A DNA stretch of 64,000 nt from assembly GCA_001692895.1 (NCBI GenBank), contig KV748237.1, forward strand, positions 682,001 to 746,000. The letters run 5' to 3'. A program made the translations under genes and the position numbers. Source of the stretch: Cenococcum geophilum 1.58 (taxonomy: Eukaryota > Ascomycota > Dothideomycetes > Gloniales > Gloniaceae). Within the stretch, counting starts at the first letter, position 1. Every line of letters begins with the position of its first letter. Positions 46,381-59,400 of this stretch are shown piece by piece. Below the pieces are notes generated by a model that was not told where the DNA came from, made no database searches, and saw nothing but the letters and a program-made list of their open reading frames with translations.

Positions 46381-49110
46381 ATTATTTCTATATACCTGCT
46401 AATGTCTCCCCATACCCCGTTTTGGCCTATATTAAAAGTTCTTATAATCTAAACGTATTTCCCTGCGCAATGGTTAGTCTGTACGGTAAAGGCTTTAAGT
46501 TAATAAGCTAGGGAAAATGTAAGTGACGGCGTGCATCCTTAGCCCCTTTAGGCGTAGCCAGCCTCGCCCTACGTAATGGCTGCCTTTCTATATATTACTA
46601 GCGAACCTCCTTATAATTGATGTGGTTGTTATCATTTCTTAAATTAGTCTCTTTGACACTAACATCCTATTGTAATGTAAATTCCTATATTATTCTAGTG
46701 GAGTAATTGATTACTTAGTAACAAAGGTGTTAATTTAAACTTATATAGTAAGCTACTACAAATTTGTCGCAGTTCTTAGGAGTGCTAAAATAGGCGAGAA
46801 TGGGACGGCCGTAGAACTTACGCGGGAGGGTCAGGAGATAAAGAGGTGTGGTGACTAAGCGAGGCATAAAAGGGGGTCTATTTGGTCTTTACTTAGCAGG
46901 CTAAAACTAAATTAGGTAGGCTGGATAGAGGCCTACTTTAATTAGTCGCTAGTAGAGTTTCTAAGAGAGTAGGAAAGCTTAAGCCTTCTTAGCACCTAGA
47001 TAGAGGTTATAAGTATAAACGAATACCAGCTTTTCCTAAGACATGCTAAGAAGAATGAATTTTCTAAATTTACTAATTGGTATATATGTTCTTATCGCTA
47101 ATTAGCTAAATGCTCTTAATGTGTTTGTTATGATAAGGACTTGTTTATTTTATCGATATCTATTTTAGAAAGATATCGATTTATAGAATATTGACGCTTC
47201 TCGTATTTGTTAACATGCACGCCTTACTATACTAGCCCGTTTGGTTAAGCCTAAAAGGGCGAGCGTAAGTGCCGCCGCTACTACGGGACGTTGTCTTGTA
47301 GGGAAAGAGGTCTGTCCCTACTTACTAATCGTAAGCTTTTATAGGAAGCTCTCTAATGCTTATATAGAAAGTGGATAGTTTTTGTATAAATTGCTACCTT
47401 GACGAAGGTGAAAAACAGTGGGACTGGTTTAGGTGTGGGACTCCGACCTACGGTTCTAAAGTTTTTAGATATTATGCTTGTCTATTGTTATATAAGCGCG
47501 ATATCCACGGCAAGTATAGTAGCAAGAGGAACGATGGGCTCTGCGCCTACGATACCCTTTATAAGTTGTGTTCGAGAGAACCTTAGGAATTTTTAGGATA
47601 GGTCGGGGGCAGTGGATATTAGAATTAAGCGAGAGATGCTGACTAAGCTCTAGATACATTACGAGAACGAAGTCCGTATATAATCTATATAGACATTAAC
47701 CGCATCTACTACATTACGAATTAATTAATATTCATCGTCTACGTCATCTCTATCATTAATTAGATCCTTAAGATAGCTTCACTATAACCCTATAACTTTA
47801 TAATTCTAACAGTAGAGGAAGTCTTTAATTAATCAAGCTTGCTAACAAGCTTATGGCCTACTGTAATTCGTTATCTTTTAATGTTGTTATTATAAGAGCA
47901 ACCGCGTCGGGTGAAATAAAAACTATATAAAGAGTATTTTCCTTTTCTTAAAGTAGTAGACTAAAGTAACTAGTGAAATTATTTTGCGTGATAGTAGCAT
48001 CTTACTACACTATAGGAGTATTGCCACTATTAGTGGACCATGGTTATCCCCTAGCTAATAATTCTTAGTTAGCAATTAATCGTTAAGTATATGTAATGGG
48101 TGAGATATAAGTTGCTGCTGCCCTAACTTCCTTAATTTGAAGTTCTGATTACCTTAATAAGACAGCTAGATAAGGAACAGCATAATATAAAAATATCTAC
48201 TATCTAAATATCCAGATCTACTGAATGCCACCTATTATACTCTGTACTATTACAATTGGCTATTATAATCTACTCCGATTTTAGGTGGGCCAAAAAACTC
48301 TAACTAAGATTTCTTAGCTTTGCGTTAGTCGTCTATATAACGCTCTATTATATAGTAAAGATTAATACAAAGCTTATTATAGTACTTAAGAGAATCTCCG
48401 GTTTGTAAAGCATCTTAATAGTAAGTAACTTGCAACTGTTAACAAATATTGCCAACTTTAAGGTGGAATTGTTAAGCGCACTTAAAGTAATCCCGATAGA
48501 ACTGAATTTCTACCCGCAAATAGCCGTTGTCTCTTGTAAGTCGGACTCTATCGTCTAGCAGAGAGCTACTTTTACCTATTTATAGGCGTTAAGTGGTGGC
48601 TTTAAGCGCTATAGAGGTCCCTTCGCGAAGCCCAATCTTGTAATTTAGAAGGGTAACCTCCGGAGGCTTATTGGCACGCTGTTTTACCTATAAAGCCTAT
48701 TTATCCCTTCTCCCAAATCTATTAGGAGCAGACATAATTTGCGATTTTAAGAAGATTTAGGCCGTTACTAAACTTTTTAAACGGGTCCTAGCTAATATAC
48801 TGGTAATTAAGACAACCTTAAATATTGGTGGTGAGGCTGTAACCTAATGGCCCGCGTAAATGGTATAGTTAAGGAGACTTCAATATTCTGTAAGCCTGGT
48901 ACTGCAATATATATATATATAGGATAAGTATTAGTAAGTGCATCGAGTATTAATATATTTTCGCACCTTAATGGCTCTAACGCAACTATAGCCAGTAACT
49001 CTATTCCCAAGGAATACTAACAATGGTAGGCGTGGTCGGATTAGTACTAAACCTAATAACTCCCCACTAAATATACCTAGCAGCGATGAGCCTGCCTTAA
49101 AGGAAAGTAA
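46381..49110. other. RIP-mutated stretch with short open frames
   Basis: A 71-codon plus frame at 47371-47586 (FCINCYLDEGEKQWDWFRC) and overlapping frames in other phases are open. Which one was coding cannot be decided. A plus reading near 48400-48760 also looks protein-like. No family recognised. Confidence 0.3.
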
Positions 49111-50120
49111 AGTAAAGAAAGTAGCTTATTAGAAGTTCCTACGGCCTTTTAATCTTCCTAAAGCTTCTTAAATATTGCCCTTTAATAAATTAAACGCGCA
49201 GCCTATAAAAGAAGAGCTATAGCGACTTGTGTATAGACTAGACGACCCTAATAAACACTACCACCCCTTTTAGAAGCGAGAATTAGGGGGATAGGCTATT
49301 ATATCTTACGGTGAAAGTTTAAACTATAAACTTGTTATAATAAAGAAATACGCGTTAAAACCTACCGATAGTTATATATATCGTTTAAAAGAGTTCTCTT
49401 ATGGTAATATTATAAAGCTGTATAAAGTCTTTTTATATTAAGGTTCTTTATTCAGCATCTACGAGTACGATTATTTTAAAGTAACGTTATTAGAGGTCAA
49501 CTCTGTCCCTATAATGCTCGAAGAGTATTATATAGCGGTAATATGTTATAAAGTAAGCTAGCTAGTTATAACTATACGCATAACACTAACTATATATAAG
49601 GTTCTTAAGGGTATATATTATTTGCAGCGGGTCCTTTAAATTATCTACGGCCACCTCGATACCGATAATATTATACTCTTAGTTATAGGAAATATCAAAA
49701 TTGGTAAAACACTTAACCTATTCGTAAGAGATAGGAATACTAATGGCTCTTGCTAGTAAATATTGCCGAAAGTATAATAATAGAGGAAAACGAGGCGTCT
49801 ATAATAGACACCCGAGATATATAAGCATTAGGTCGCCTTATAATGCGATTAATAGAGACTGGTACAAGCATCCAGAATCCAAGGACGTTAGTTCTTTAAC
49901 GTTTAGAAGTGTAGTCTCCTAAGGCGCGGAGTTTCTTAAAGAATATAGAATTCGTAACTTTAGAGGAGCTTCTAAAAGTAGGTTGTATTACTTCCTAGTT
50001 CAAATACGTTGCTTATATAAATTGTAGTCGCACTTTCTAAAAAATTCAACTAGTTCCTAATGTCTTTATCCTTATATTTATACGGCGATAATAGCAAAAG
50101 AAAGACCCTAGGGATTATGT
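49110..50120 (+). pseudogene. Protein-kinase-like gene of a fungal repeat family, decayed
   Basis: The plus frame reads SFNL-type linker sequence (LNAQPIKEELQRLVYRLDDP), then the kinase N-lobe: ESLNYKLVIIKKYALK, with the Lys pair at the ATP-anchoring position, and NIIKLYKVFLY. The hinge follows as SLFSIYEYDYFKVTLLE, then GIYYLQRVL and the catalytic-loop equivalent IYGHLDTDNIILLVIGNIKI. The HGHLDTDN-type loop replaces the usual HRDxKxxN, so the ancestor may itself have been a pseudokinase; such genes are frequent in ascomycete repeats. After about 49750 the frame decays. Stops are TAG and TAA. Confidence 0.7.
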
Positions 50121-50179
50121 AATGAAATTAATACAACAGATTAACTATGCTACTTCCTATTAATACTAATCTAGTAGTT

Positions 50180-50960
50180 AAGCTTCTTGGGGGCTCTTTA
50201 AGTCCGTTTCTTCTTATTCTTTATATCGCTCTTATCTAATACACTACTATTAATAATCCCTCTAAGGCCCGCATTCTCCTCTCTTTCTTTCTCTAGCTGA
50301 AGTTTAGTGTACTTAAGCGCATCCTGGCCATCCCGGACTTGCCGTTATAAATTATTATTCTTATCTAGTGCTTAGAGCATCTGCTTCTGGAATAAGACTT
50401 CTTAATCCTCTAATTCTATAATTTTATCTAAAGCGTTAAGTTTTCTGTTCATTACTGTAATCTGATATATTAGGTTGGCGGTTATTAGAGTCGAGTTATG
50501 GACTATATGTTAGTCTCCCTTTAGCATCGCAATCTCCCCGTGTAAAGCATCTACTATCTTTCTAGCCTCTTGTGCTACATTATAAGCGCACTCTGAGCAT
50601 TTTTCTGCTTTATCTACTCTTTTTTTTTCAAATTGTAGTTCTTCTCTGCTCCCTTAATGCTCTAGCCGCTCTTATATAAGCTCCTCTTTATACTTAAAGA
50701 AAGCGTCCTAACATTCCCTATATGAAATTGTAGCGTTCTTAGCTAACGTAGTGGTATACATAAGGCGTTGATTAAGATCTCTTATACGTAGCTTAAGGCT
50801 TTATAAGTGATCGTTTGCCGCATAAACATTCCCGTAAAATTCCTTTAGGAAATCCCAATGTGTTTATTCGTTGTATAATTGGCAGCAAATGCGCGGTATC
50901 TTGGTCTCAATTAGTAGATAATATAGGAAATGGTAGATTCTATATTCTCCTTACCGGTCC
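50180..50960 (-). pseudogene. Decayed coiled-coil protein gene
   Basis: A minus frame of about 250 codons has about 10 TAG/TAA stops. It reads FLKEFYGNVYAANDHL, LKLRIRDLNQRLMYTTTLAK, AQEARKIVDALHGEIAMLKG and YTKLQLEKEREENAGLRG, ending in a basic tail (KNKKKRT). The heptad-like spacing of Leu/Ile with many Glu, Lys and Gln is that of a long coiled coil. No specific family can be named. Confidence 0.55.
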
Positions 50961-53059
50961 TAGGGCAGAGTTGGTTGCTATCGAGTTTTTCTTTCTGCTA
51001 GAAGATAGTGAGGTGTGTTAGATTAAGTTTTATGAAGTAAAGCCACCGCCCCTCTTTATACGTTGCTCGCAATGTATAAGGAGCTTAATACTCTTGGGGT
51101 ACGCTACGTTTGTAGAGCTGTAAGGTTTATAACCGTTATCTAATTACCTAGTTTAACCTTGCAAGTAATGCGATGTTGATGATTAATTACTAGGGACTAT
51201 TAAGCCAATATATTTATATAAGGGTTTATTACAGCCTAGCTTATCGCCTATAATATGCTTAATAACCGGGATATTAAGAATAGTAAACCGTAATTACCAG
51301 TTCTGGAAGCCCTATAGCTGTTTATTAGAATTACTATAACACTCTAATCCCTCTTATTTTCGGAATCGAACTGATTTATTTAAGGATAAAGATAACTATA
51401 GATACGCCTAAGGAGGTTTTAAAATCGCTATACGTATATAATGGTGCATATGGCGGCAGCGCCTTTATTAAGGTTGTCTTAAAATCTTAAATTAAACAGT
51501 AACGAGTAGGGTATAATCACTTAAAGCGCAGTTAGGGAAGATTTGACTTTAATATACTTATAGGAAGTATTTAAAGAGTTTCTCTAAATCTAAGGGAGAT
51601 GGTTCAAAAGCCAATTTAGAGTTAATATTAATTTATCTACAATAACCATCTACGTATATCCCGTCATATGACCTTACCTAAATTAAGGGAGTCTGCTCTG
51701 CCCCGCTACTAATATTAATACTTATTTCACCTTTAATAAATTGAAGGTTGTGGAACTTTTAATCACAGCTAATTGCCTGACTTAATAAAGTATTGCGAAT
51801 ATACGTTAAACTAACCCTTAACCTCTTCTTTAATGGTTTTATTAGCACTCTAAAGCAATGCGGCGTTGGTCTATAGCTAGGGAATTTGTGGCTTATATAA
51901 GTTAACACCAAATTTTTAGTATGGAATTCGTGCTACAACTTATAATGTAGGTCTGGAATTCCTGCCCATTTACTATAGTAGGAGGATATTGAAAGTATGG
52001 GCTATACAGATGGCTCACGGCAGATTGTCTAGGAGGTACCGTCTTGGTAAAAATAGGGGTATTTGCTTTGGGCCTCCCGTTATTAGCAATCCTCTTTATT
52101 CTCGCCTAATTCTTAACCTCTCTCCTCTTTAAGGCTTTGTGCTTGTTGGTTAAGGCATCCTCTGTTTTATGTCGCCAAATGTTTTAGACCCTGTTGTTAT
52201 AGGCCTCTGTTATCCAGCCCTATAGTTTGTTATTGTATTCGGCCCTTAGATCTAAAAGAAGCTTTTCCTCCTTAGGGTAGTACGCCTTCCTGCTAGATGA
52301 TATATCTAAAATGCGGAGGTATAACTAGCGTAAAGAGGATGGGCTAGTAAGATCGGAAGATTAATAAATAAAAGAGCTATAGAGTAGTGAAGCTAGGAGT
52401 AATAAGTGGTGACTAACATAAGAGCTATGCAGCTAGCCTACTTTATTCCTTTATAAGAACGTTTGGCATATTAGGGAAAGCCACCTCTTAAATCTAGTAC
52501 GCTTTAGATTTCCCTATACGGTACATTGTAGGTACCTTAAGGTAGGCATCCGACTTAGATTATATAGGCTATCTTGATTTATAAAACGTACTTAAACGCT
52601 AAATTAAGTTAGATGGAGTGAAAGAGGTGAAATCTATTATACTATCCATTTCCGTTACTAATTACCGTCATAACGCCTTTACCCAGCATGTAACTTCATC
52701 CACCTACTATACTGCTTAATCCACCTAGCATGAATATTTACCTACCTAGTATGAATATTTACTTACCCAGCATAAATATTTACTTACCTAGCACATTTAC
52801 CTACCCGGCACATCCACCCACCCAGTATTATTATTTAGTATTTAATAGCACCGCCGCTCTTTACCCTCTTTGTAGGGAACTCCGCTTTTATACACGATAG
52901 TAATTTATTACTACTGCTTATAGGGGTTTATATATCTCCGTTTAGAATAGAGCGAATTACATACGCGACTAGCTACGAAAGATATCGGTTAGGGATATTA
53001 TATGTGAGTGGGTCCAGAGGGGTAATATATTATTAATTTTAGTAATACGAAAGCGTTTC
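50961..53059. other. RIP-mutated stretch, mostly unassignable
   Basis: A stop-free 68-codon plus frame at 50815-51021 is the reverse of the coiled-coil gene's 5' part and probably not coding. Otherwise only the tandem repeat at 52727-52840 is recognised. Confidence 0.3.
52660..52845. repeat. Tandem repeat of about 21 bp, CCTACCTAG/GAATATTTA type
   Basis: Units such as ACCTAG(C/T)ATGAATATTT recur with period about 21 bp and decay to the right into CACATTTACCTACCCGGCA. The ACCTACC core matches similar runs at 13.73, 46.34 and 57.93 kb. Confidence 0.7.
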
Positions 53060-53630
53060 TACTACTCTTAAAGTAATAGAGAGTATAGATAATAATATCT
53101 TTTTTAAAGATTGGGACGCTCTTTTTCTAGAGATCCTAAAACTTAGAACGATATAGGAGCCTAAATTAAAGCCCCTAGAGAATTTACCTGTATATATTGC
53201 GAATATATAGTGGGAAGAAAGCAATCTAGAAATATGGCTTAAAGGCTTAGGCGGACATCCTGTTATACTAGATTAGTGCTGCGGCATAGTTAATAAGGAT
53301 GGGGGGCTTTGATAGAATGAGCCTAACTTATTAGATATTAATGGCACTGATAACTTACTAACGCAGACGTAGGTTATATAGCCTATAGACAAATCGCTAG
53401 CAGTCTTATAAGACGTCCCTATTTAGCTAAAAGGCTTATAGGAGTAAGTAAAGCAACTTTGGCTTTCTATTGTGGACAAGTTAGAGCAAATTGAAAGGTA
53501 TATAGTAGAAACTAAAGGATATATTAACGAGCTCCTACCCTAGATACTTGAGGTTCATGCCGCGATATCGGACATTACCGACCGAATTGGTGAAGCTAGT
53601 TCTGGTAGGTTTACGTAGGGTGGTTAGTAA
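53060..53630 (+). pseudogene. Decayed gene, unrecognised, with helical C-terminal part
   Basis: The plus frame reads VIESIDNNIFFKDWDALFLE, then PLENLPVYIANI, EIWLKGLGGHPVILD and a helical stretch SIVDKLEQIERYIVETKGYI followed by VHAAISDITDRIGEA. Stops are TAG/TAA with one TGA. A stop-free 88-codon frame in another phase (53548-53814) overlaps its end. Confidence 0.45.
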
Positions 53631-53814
53631 GTCATCCGTTATACGCATCTTAGAGACGTTTAAGTGGCTAACCCTAGGGCGGGTGGCAACTTCCAATTCG
53701 TATATAAAGGTTAGGCTGGGTAGCTTAAAGTTTAATTTTATCTTTATTATCTTTACTACCACTATACTAGGCAAAAAGTGGCCGAAATTAGAAGAAATTA
53801 TCGTTTTATATTAA

Positions 53815-54886
53815 GCTTTAAGGGGCATGAGCTATGTAAGATATATTAAAATCCTTAAGGATAGCCGAGGGAGAGACCGTACTATTATAGCTATATAATG
53901 TAAATTACTATAACTCCAAGAGGACAATCTACTCCTTTATAACTCGTAAACGAAATTATAGAACACTTAAGAGGTAGATAGATAGATAGCTTTATAAAGC
54001 CTTTCTGAGGACGAGCTTGAAGTTAGACGCGCGGAATATGCTATTTAAGTGTGGATCTTCACGGGCGGCACGCACGGCAAATTTCTCAAACATTACGACT
54101 TAGCAAGACGTTAATCTCTAGGCGGATTATAGCCCCGACGTTTTCCAACTCTATTTTCGCCTATACCTCTATATTTCCTACTTATCCTAGACGCGCGACT
54201 AAGGAGAAATTGCATATATGGGGGCGCCTCTAATTTCCTATCTGAAGGGAAGTAGCGGAGATAATGATAATAACTTAAAGAAGCGAATAAGTGTATAGAT
54301 CGTGACGCTACAAATATTAGGTGACCTTTTTTTCATACATATAATTAGGTAGGGAATGTGCACCCCTACCTGATTTATTATTTTGATTTCTTGTCCATGA
54401 CTTGTTTAGTGTGGGATTTCCGTATAGCCTATCATTTCTACGCGTATTTAGCGTAGGGTATTTTGTAGAGTAGGAGGCGTAATAAGAAAGGCGTGGTATA
54501 ACTACAATTTTTACCAATTCTGTTAATCTTACTAAATTCTTAACTCTATTCCCGGATTCCCTAGACCACGTTTATAGGTTTTCCTACTTAGCAGTATAAA
54601 TACTCTATACCCGTTAATATTTATTTTTAATAAAATGATAGAAATCTAATAAGCACGATGAAATCGTAAAACTAACGTCTTTAGGTTATTAATACTTCCG
54701 TCGCTTAAATATTTATTATACTAACGATATAAAAAGAACCCGGGAGATCTTTATATCTATACTATACTTGAAGAATAAAAGACTGCATTCGAACCCTTTT
54801 ATTCCGTAAAGGTTTAACAAAAGATATTAAGCTATCTTCCTCTTAGTAGACATGAATTCTTAAGAGTAGGCTATAAAATGATTATA
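53815..54886. other. RIP-mutated stretch, nothing assignable
   Basis: Short frames on both strands (54051-54233 plus, 54517-54317 minus) lack recognisable features. Confidence 0.3.
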
Positions 54887-55273
54887 ATGGACCTAGAAAC
54901 GTTATAGAAGACGTTAAATAGAAACGCTACCTTAAATGACTAGAAGCGGCAATACGCAATCTAAGAAAAACTAAGGATTAAAGAGACGATAACTATGGAG
55001 ATATGCTAGGTAAAGTCCTGGCCTAGTTATAAGGGTCTTATTAGAGAGTAATAGGAGTTAGAGGAGTTAGGGAAGATGGTAGTTAACGACTATAGCCTAC
55101 TAAAAGAAAGAAATTGCATGAAGATATTAAAAGGGTTCTTTTATATAAGCTTATATAATACTAGTGCAGATATTAAGTTGGTGAGAGCAGACTTATTTAA
55201 GTAGTATTAGCATAGAGGATTAAATAATATAGTTAACTGCTTCCTAACGGGAAATTGTATAAATAGTAAATGA
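54887..55273 (+). pseudogene. Decayed 128-codon gene, unrecognised
   Basis: From ATG 54887 (MDLETL) to TGA 55273 the frame keeps phase with about 8-10 TAG/TAA stops. It reads LRIKETITMEIC, VKSWPSYKGLIRE, LEELGKMVVNDYSLLKERNC and SADIKLVRADLFK. Highly charged and probably helical. Function unknown. Confidence 0.42.
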
Positions 55274-57086
55274 AATCTTATATTATATAGCCTTTAGATT
55301 AATACAAATTAATCCCAGGTTATGCTTTAAAGATAATCCCACTTTATTCCCCTAGGAAAACTAAACAAAATTAGAGAAGATTTAGTTGGTAGAGATTTAT
55401 GTTTCTAGCGGGTATCTTTCTTAAAACTAAAGTAAAGCATAAGTTAGCTGCGCTAGAGGCTATATTCTTTCTTAGTAACTGTTAACTTACTAATTTAATG
55501 GCTACCTAGGTCCCTTAGCTGTGGCTTAGAGTACTTATTTTTACTAGACATTATTATTGATAGCGAAATCCCTTATTCTATTATTAATTTTATACTTCTA
55601 AATTCTCCATAGCCAATACGCCATCGGAGTTTACCCAACTAACCCTTAAATTTATTCCTTCCACCTCTTTTATACGGGTACTCTCTTTTAAGAGCTATAT
55701 ATATTAGTTTAGTTATAGATAACCGTTATAATTAATCCCTTAAAATAAAGGCTATTATTTACTTTTTACTCTATAATATTATATAAGTTTATAGCTCTTT
55801 ATCGGTAAAGTAAAAGAGCCCCCACCTATAAAGCATATCTAACTTTTTATTTTATAGATTATTTTTATCTTAAAAGTAAATAAGTAGGGCAATCTTGTAG
55901 GGGATATAGGATATACGCGTAATTATAGCAAAGACTACTTTCTTTTGTATATTTTAAACTAACAGGCTAATTCTAGAGTAGCTGGCATTTAAGAGTTTTA
56001 TGCTATACTTAGTCTTAACTCTTTAGAATCCTTCTATAGTGTATTTCAAAAATAGTAGTACTAGATGGAAGGGTATTTAAGACTTTAGGCTGCCCCTGGC
56101 TCTCCTATTAATGCTTACTATTAAGAGAATAGTATAATATCTGCTCCGAAAGTACAGGATAGCATTGTAGGCAATATGTACTAGTTTGGAAGTTACTAGC
56201 CTAGAAGTATGGACGGCAGTCCTAGTAGGTAGGACACTACCTTATAGAATAAGGTGTAAATATAGAAAGCAAATCAAGGGAAACTAAACGTATCACTAAG
56301 AGAAAGAGGTAAGAATTCCTCCTTTTTATTAAATTACTTACTAAAAGCGCGAAGTATTAAATATTAGCCCATTTAATAAAGGAATATGTGGCAGTAATGG
56401 CAGTAACAGGCCTTGCTAGTGTTTATTTAGAATACCTTACGATGTTTAAGTTAGGAGCGTATACAGAGTATATTAGCTTTAGGATTTCTTAGGTCAATAT
56501 AGACCACATACTAACGCGGTTTAAGTAAGATTTATAGGCCTATTTAGTTTTAAGCTAACTTAAGCAGTTCTATACCTCCTATATGGATATTAACATTATA
56601 GATAAATAGAAGTAGCACTTAGCTCATAAGTTAAGAGGCGTTAATAGCGGCTGTATATAATATAGCAAATGGCCATTTTACTCTAGTCTAGGGCTATAAA
56701 ATTTTCATAGAGACACTCTTAATTGACGTGACGTTTAATTACACCATACTTGCTAGTCTATAGCATGCTAGACTCTGCCTATTTACTGCGCACTACTTAA
56801 TTATCTCTAATATGTTAAATGCTAAGATACAAATATTCTATATCCACTAAATTTAATCCATGCAATTTAAAGTAAGTATCTCTATCGTTAAGCACAGCTA
56901 TATAGGAGGTGCATTAGCTGTAATCATAATTTACTAGAACTAGGCTAGACGCTAATAACACTAAATTAATCCAGCTTGCCTTTAAGTTTTATACTTAAGG
57001 TACCTTTAGCTTCCTTTAAACCTAGGGTATTTTGGCGGAACCCCTATCTCGCTTATCTCTTTGGCAACTACCTCGTAGAAGCTAGA
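55274..57086. other. RIP-mutated stretch, nothing assignable
   Basis: Several phases are partly open on both strands, but none shows family resemblance. Confidence 0.3.
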
Positions 57087-57640
57087 TTAAATCTTAATAG
57101 AACTATTTATAAATAGGAACTCACCTATATATTCACCTTCTAGAGCTATAAATTCAATATTAAGTTCCGACACGTTGGCTTTTATAGTGTTGGGATTAAG
57201 TTCCAGAAGACGGTAGGCGGTAATCATTACTATAATTCTAAAAAGCGGAGATTTATTAAGAAAATCTAACACCGCATCTCCGGAATCTAGGGGGAAAAAG
57301 GTATAGGATACGGTTACTAACAAACTTTTAACATTTTTAATATATTCCCTAAACCCAACCAAGGTCCTCAGTGTATAGTCTCGTAGTCCTAAATAGGCAA
57401 TATCCTCCCTTGCAAACTTGTAGATATATATAATATAGCCTATATAGTTATTATAGATGTATCTCTCGCCTGGGTATAATTTGCTATAAAAAATCCAGTT
57501 AAAGAAAGCAACTAAAAGGTATAAAGGGTAGTTCTTGTAATTTAAGTCACTTATTTTAAGCTTTTTGGGGCTCCCGGTCAGCTCGTTAAAAAAGCGATTA
57601 CTAATACTGTATAGAAGCGTGCGCGGGGTATATAATTTTA
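57087..57640 (-). pseudogene. Decayed gene, unrecognised
   Basis: The minus frame includes a clean 91-codon stretch (57362-57087: LLVTVSYTFFPLDSGDAVLD, FRIIVMITAYRLLELNPNTI). Upstream, in the same or a shifted phase, it reads NYKNYPLYLLVAFFNWIFYS and REDIAYLGLRDYTLRT. The plus strand is also rather open, so orientation is not certain, but the minus reading is more protein-like. Confidence 0.4.
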
Positions 57641-57889
57641 TATTATTATCGCCTGCGCCACTGGTATAGATAGTAATAATGTCAAAGTTATAGCTCCTAG
57701 TCGCAAGTAAGTCTTTCTTTATATTAAATTCTATAGCTGCAAACTTACCTGCAGAATGTAGTAAAAATTAGATCTGGGTGGTTAACCATTTTTGGGCTAA
57801 TGTATATGCTTTTAGGTATATTCTTATAGCAGAATCCCTAAGGATCTTTATATTATTAACAAGCTAATAAGATAGGAATGGCTATAACC

Positions 57890-57990
57890 ACCTCGCCCAC
57901 TTACCTACTTACCTACTCACCTACTTACCTACCTTACCCACCTTATCTACCTTATCTACCTCACTTGCCTTACCTACCCCTCTACCTAAG
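57890..57990. repeat. ACCTACTTACCTACC-type short tandem repeats
   Basis: About 100 bp of ACCTAC, TTACCTAC and CACCTTATC units. The complementary GTAGGTAGGTAGTGAG run at about 13731-13760 lies in the opposite orientation, so the two could be the inner or outer ends of one large unit. Confidence 0.65.
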
Positions 57991-58839
57991 ATAATAAGCA
58001 TGGTAAGCTTTGTAATTTAGTTTTTAAAGCTTATTTAACGGGCCTTACAAGGGTTAGCTCCTCTAAGCTAGTAAGGGTTTTCTCTTAGGTGGTTGCGGAC
58101 CACGACTATGCCGCGTATAGGCTAGGATTACATAAGCTAGGCTAGATTAGCCAGATCCCTTACAGCCAAGATCATCCCCTATTTATAAGCGTAGACTCCG
58201 TTTAACCTACATTATATTAACGCTGGCCCCCTACCGAAGCTTTTCTATACTTTACAAAGTACCTTCACCGCATATTAGACGTGGTGGCGCAGAGTAGGAC
58301 ATTAAGGGAGAATTGGTAATTGCGTACTATTACCTAACACTAAGCGACGCCCGTTAATTACGCTATTTTATATTACTAGACGTTTTTCAGCTGTTTATGT
58401 CGTTGCTCCTATACTAGGGGTTTATAACATTTGTCTAATAACCTATATTACTTATTTATAAAAATGTTATAAGGGAAGCTCTTATTAAATAATTAAATAC
58501 TTAAGGGGCAGCTACCGAATATATAACGCCACGCTCGGTACCTAACTAGCTCTTAGCAATTCCATTAACCTTTCGATTTATAGAATGGCTTTTTAACCGT
58601 CTTCTAATGATAGTAATGCACCTACGTATATTACCGACGTAGAGAATGTTATTAGTTATTAACATCAGTAAGTATTTTAATATCTCCTTGCCCCCCTAAA
58701 TCCTCCAAGCAACCCCCTAACTTGTTCGTTATAGGATATATCTATTAACAGCTCGATTACGCGGAACTTCTTATACCCTAATGTTAGTGGGAATAGTAAG
58801 GCATCTAGTTAAATTTCTGAAAATTAAGATTAAGAGTTA
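57991..58839. other. RIP-mutated stretch, nothing assignable
   Basis: No coherent frame or repeat recognised. Confidence 0.3.
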
Positions 58840-59400
58840 TATGCTCCCACTCTATATATAGAAAGTCTAGAGGATGAGTTAGCGGTTAAAAGGGTATATA
58901 TACCCCTGTAAAGTGTTTTCCTTATTTAATAAGCGGTAACCGCAGAAGGAAAGGGTAGCCTTATAGTAAAGGGTGGAGAAACTGGAGAGTATGGAGGCGG
59001 AGCTTATAGCTTTACGGGTATATATACCCTCCGAACTATTTTTTTAATTTGGTTAATAGAGTGGCAACTATAGAAATAAGGTAAAACCCTAGAGTAAAGG
59101 GTTAAAATAATAGAGGACGCTATGAAACTATTAGTTGAGGTTGCGTTTAGAATGTATCTTAAGGGAGATAAGGTATAATATATCCTCCCGGCGTGGTATA
59201 AACTATCTAACCTAAAAGTCTAGGTTGCTATAAGTCTTATTAAATGCTATAACAGTCTGTTAAGAGACAAGCGGTAAGTTTTAGTAAATAGTAGGTATTT
59301 AAGCAGCTGTTATTCCTATTGGATTATAGGACGCTAGGAGTTAATCTTTAAATTACTTTAGCAAATAAATAGTAGATAGGTTGTACTTATATTAGCGACT
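58840..59400 (+). pseudogene. Decayed coiled-coil gene, copy B, with internal tandem duplication
   Basis: This is related to the minus-strand copy at 42540-43340. KERVAL-x-x-RVEKLESMEAEL near 58935-59010, then a second, similar segment TLE-x-RVKIIEDAMKLL near 59085-59130, and LGCYKSY near 59220 match ERVALEQRVKVLEG and IIGCYKSR in copy A. The segment around GGGTATATATACC is duplicated at about 58887 and 59017. Stops are TAG/TAA. Function unknown. Confidence 0.42.

Noticed and set aside
52660..52845. CRISPR-like array (regular repeats with short spacers)
   Set aside because: The repeats are contiguous, degenerate 21 bp units without unique spacers, in a eukaryotic genome.
54740..54800. tRNA gene on the minus strand (GGGTTCGAATGC)
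   Set aside because: The T-stem does not pair and no D-arm or anticodon arm can be folded.
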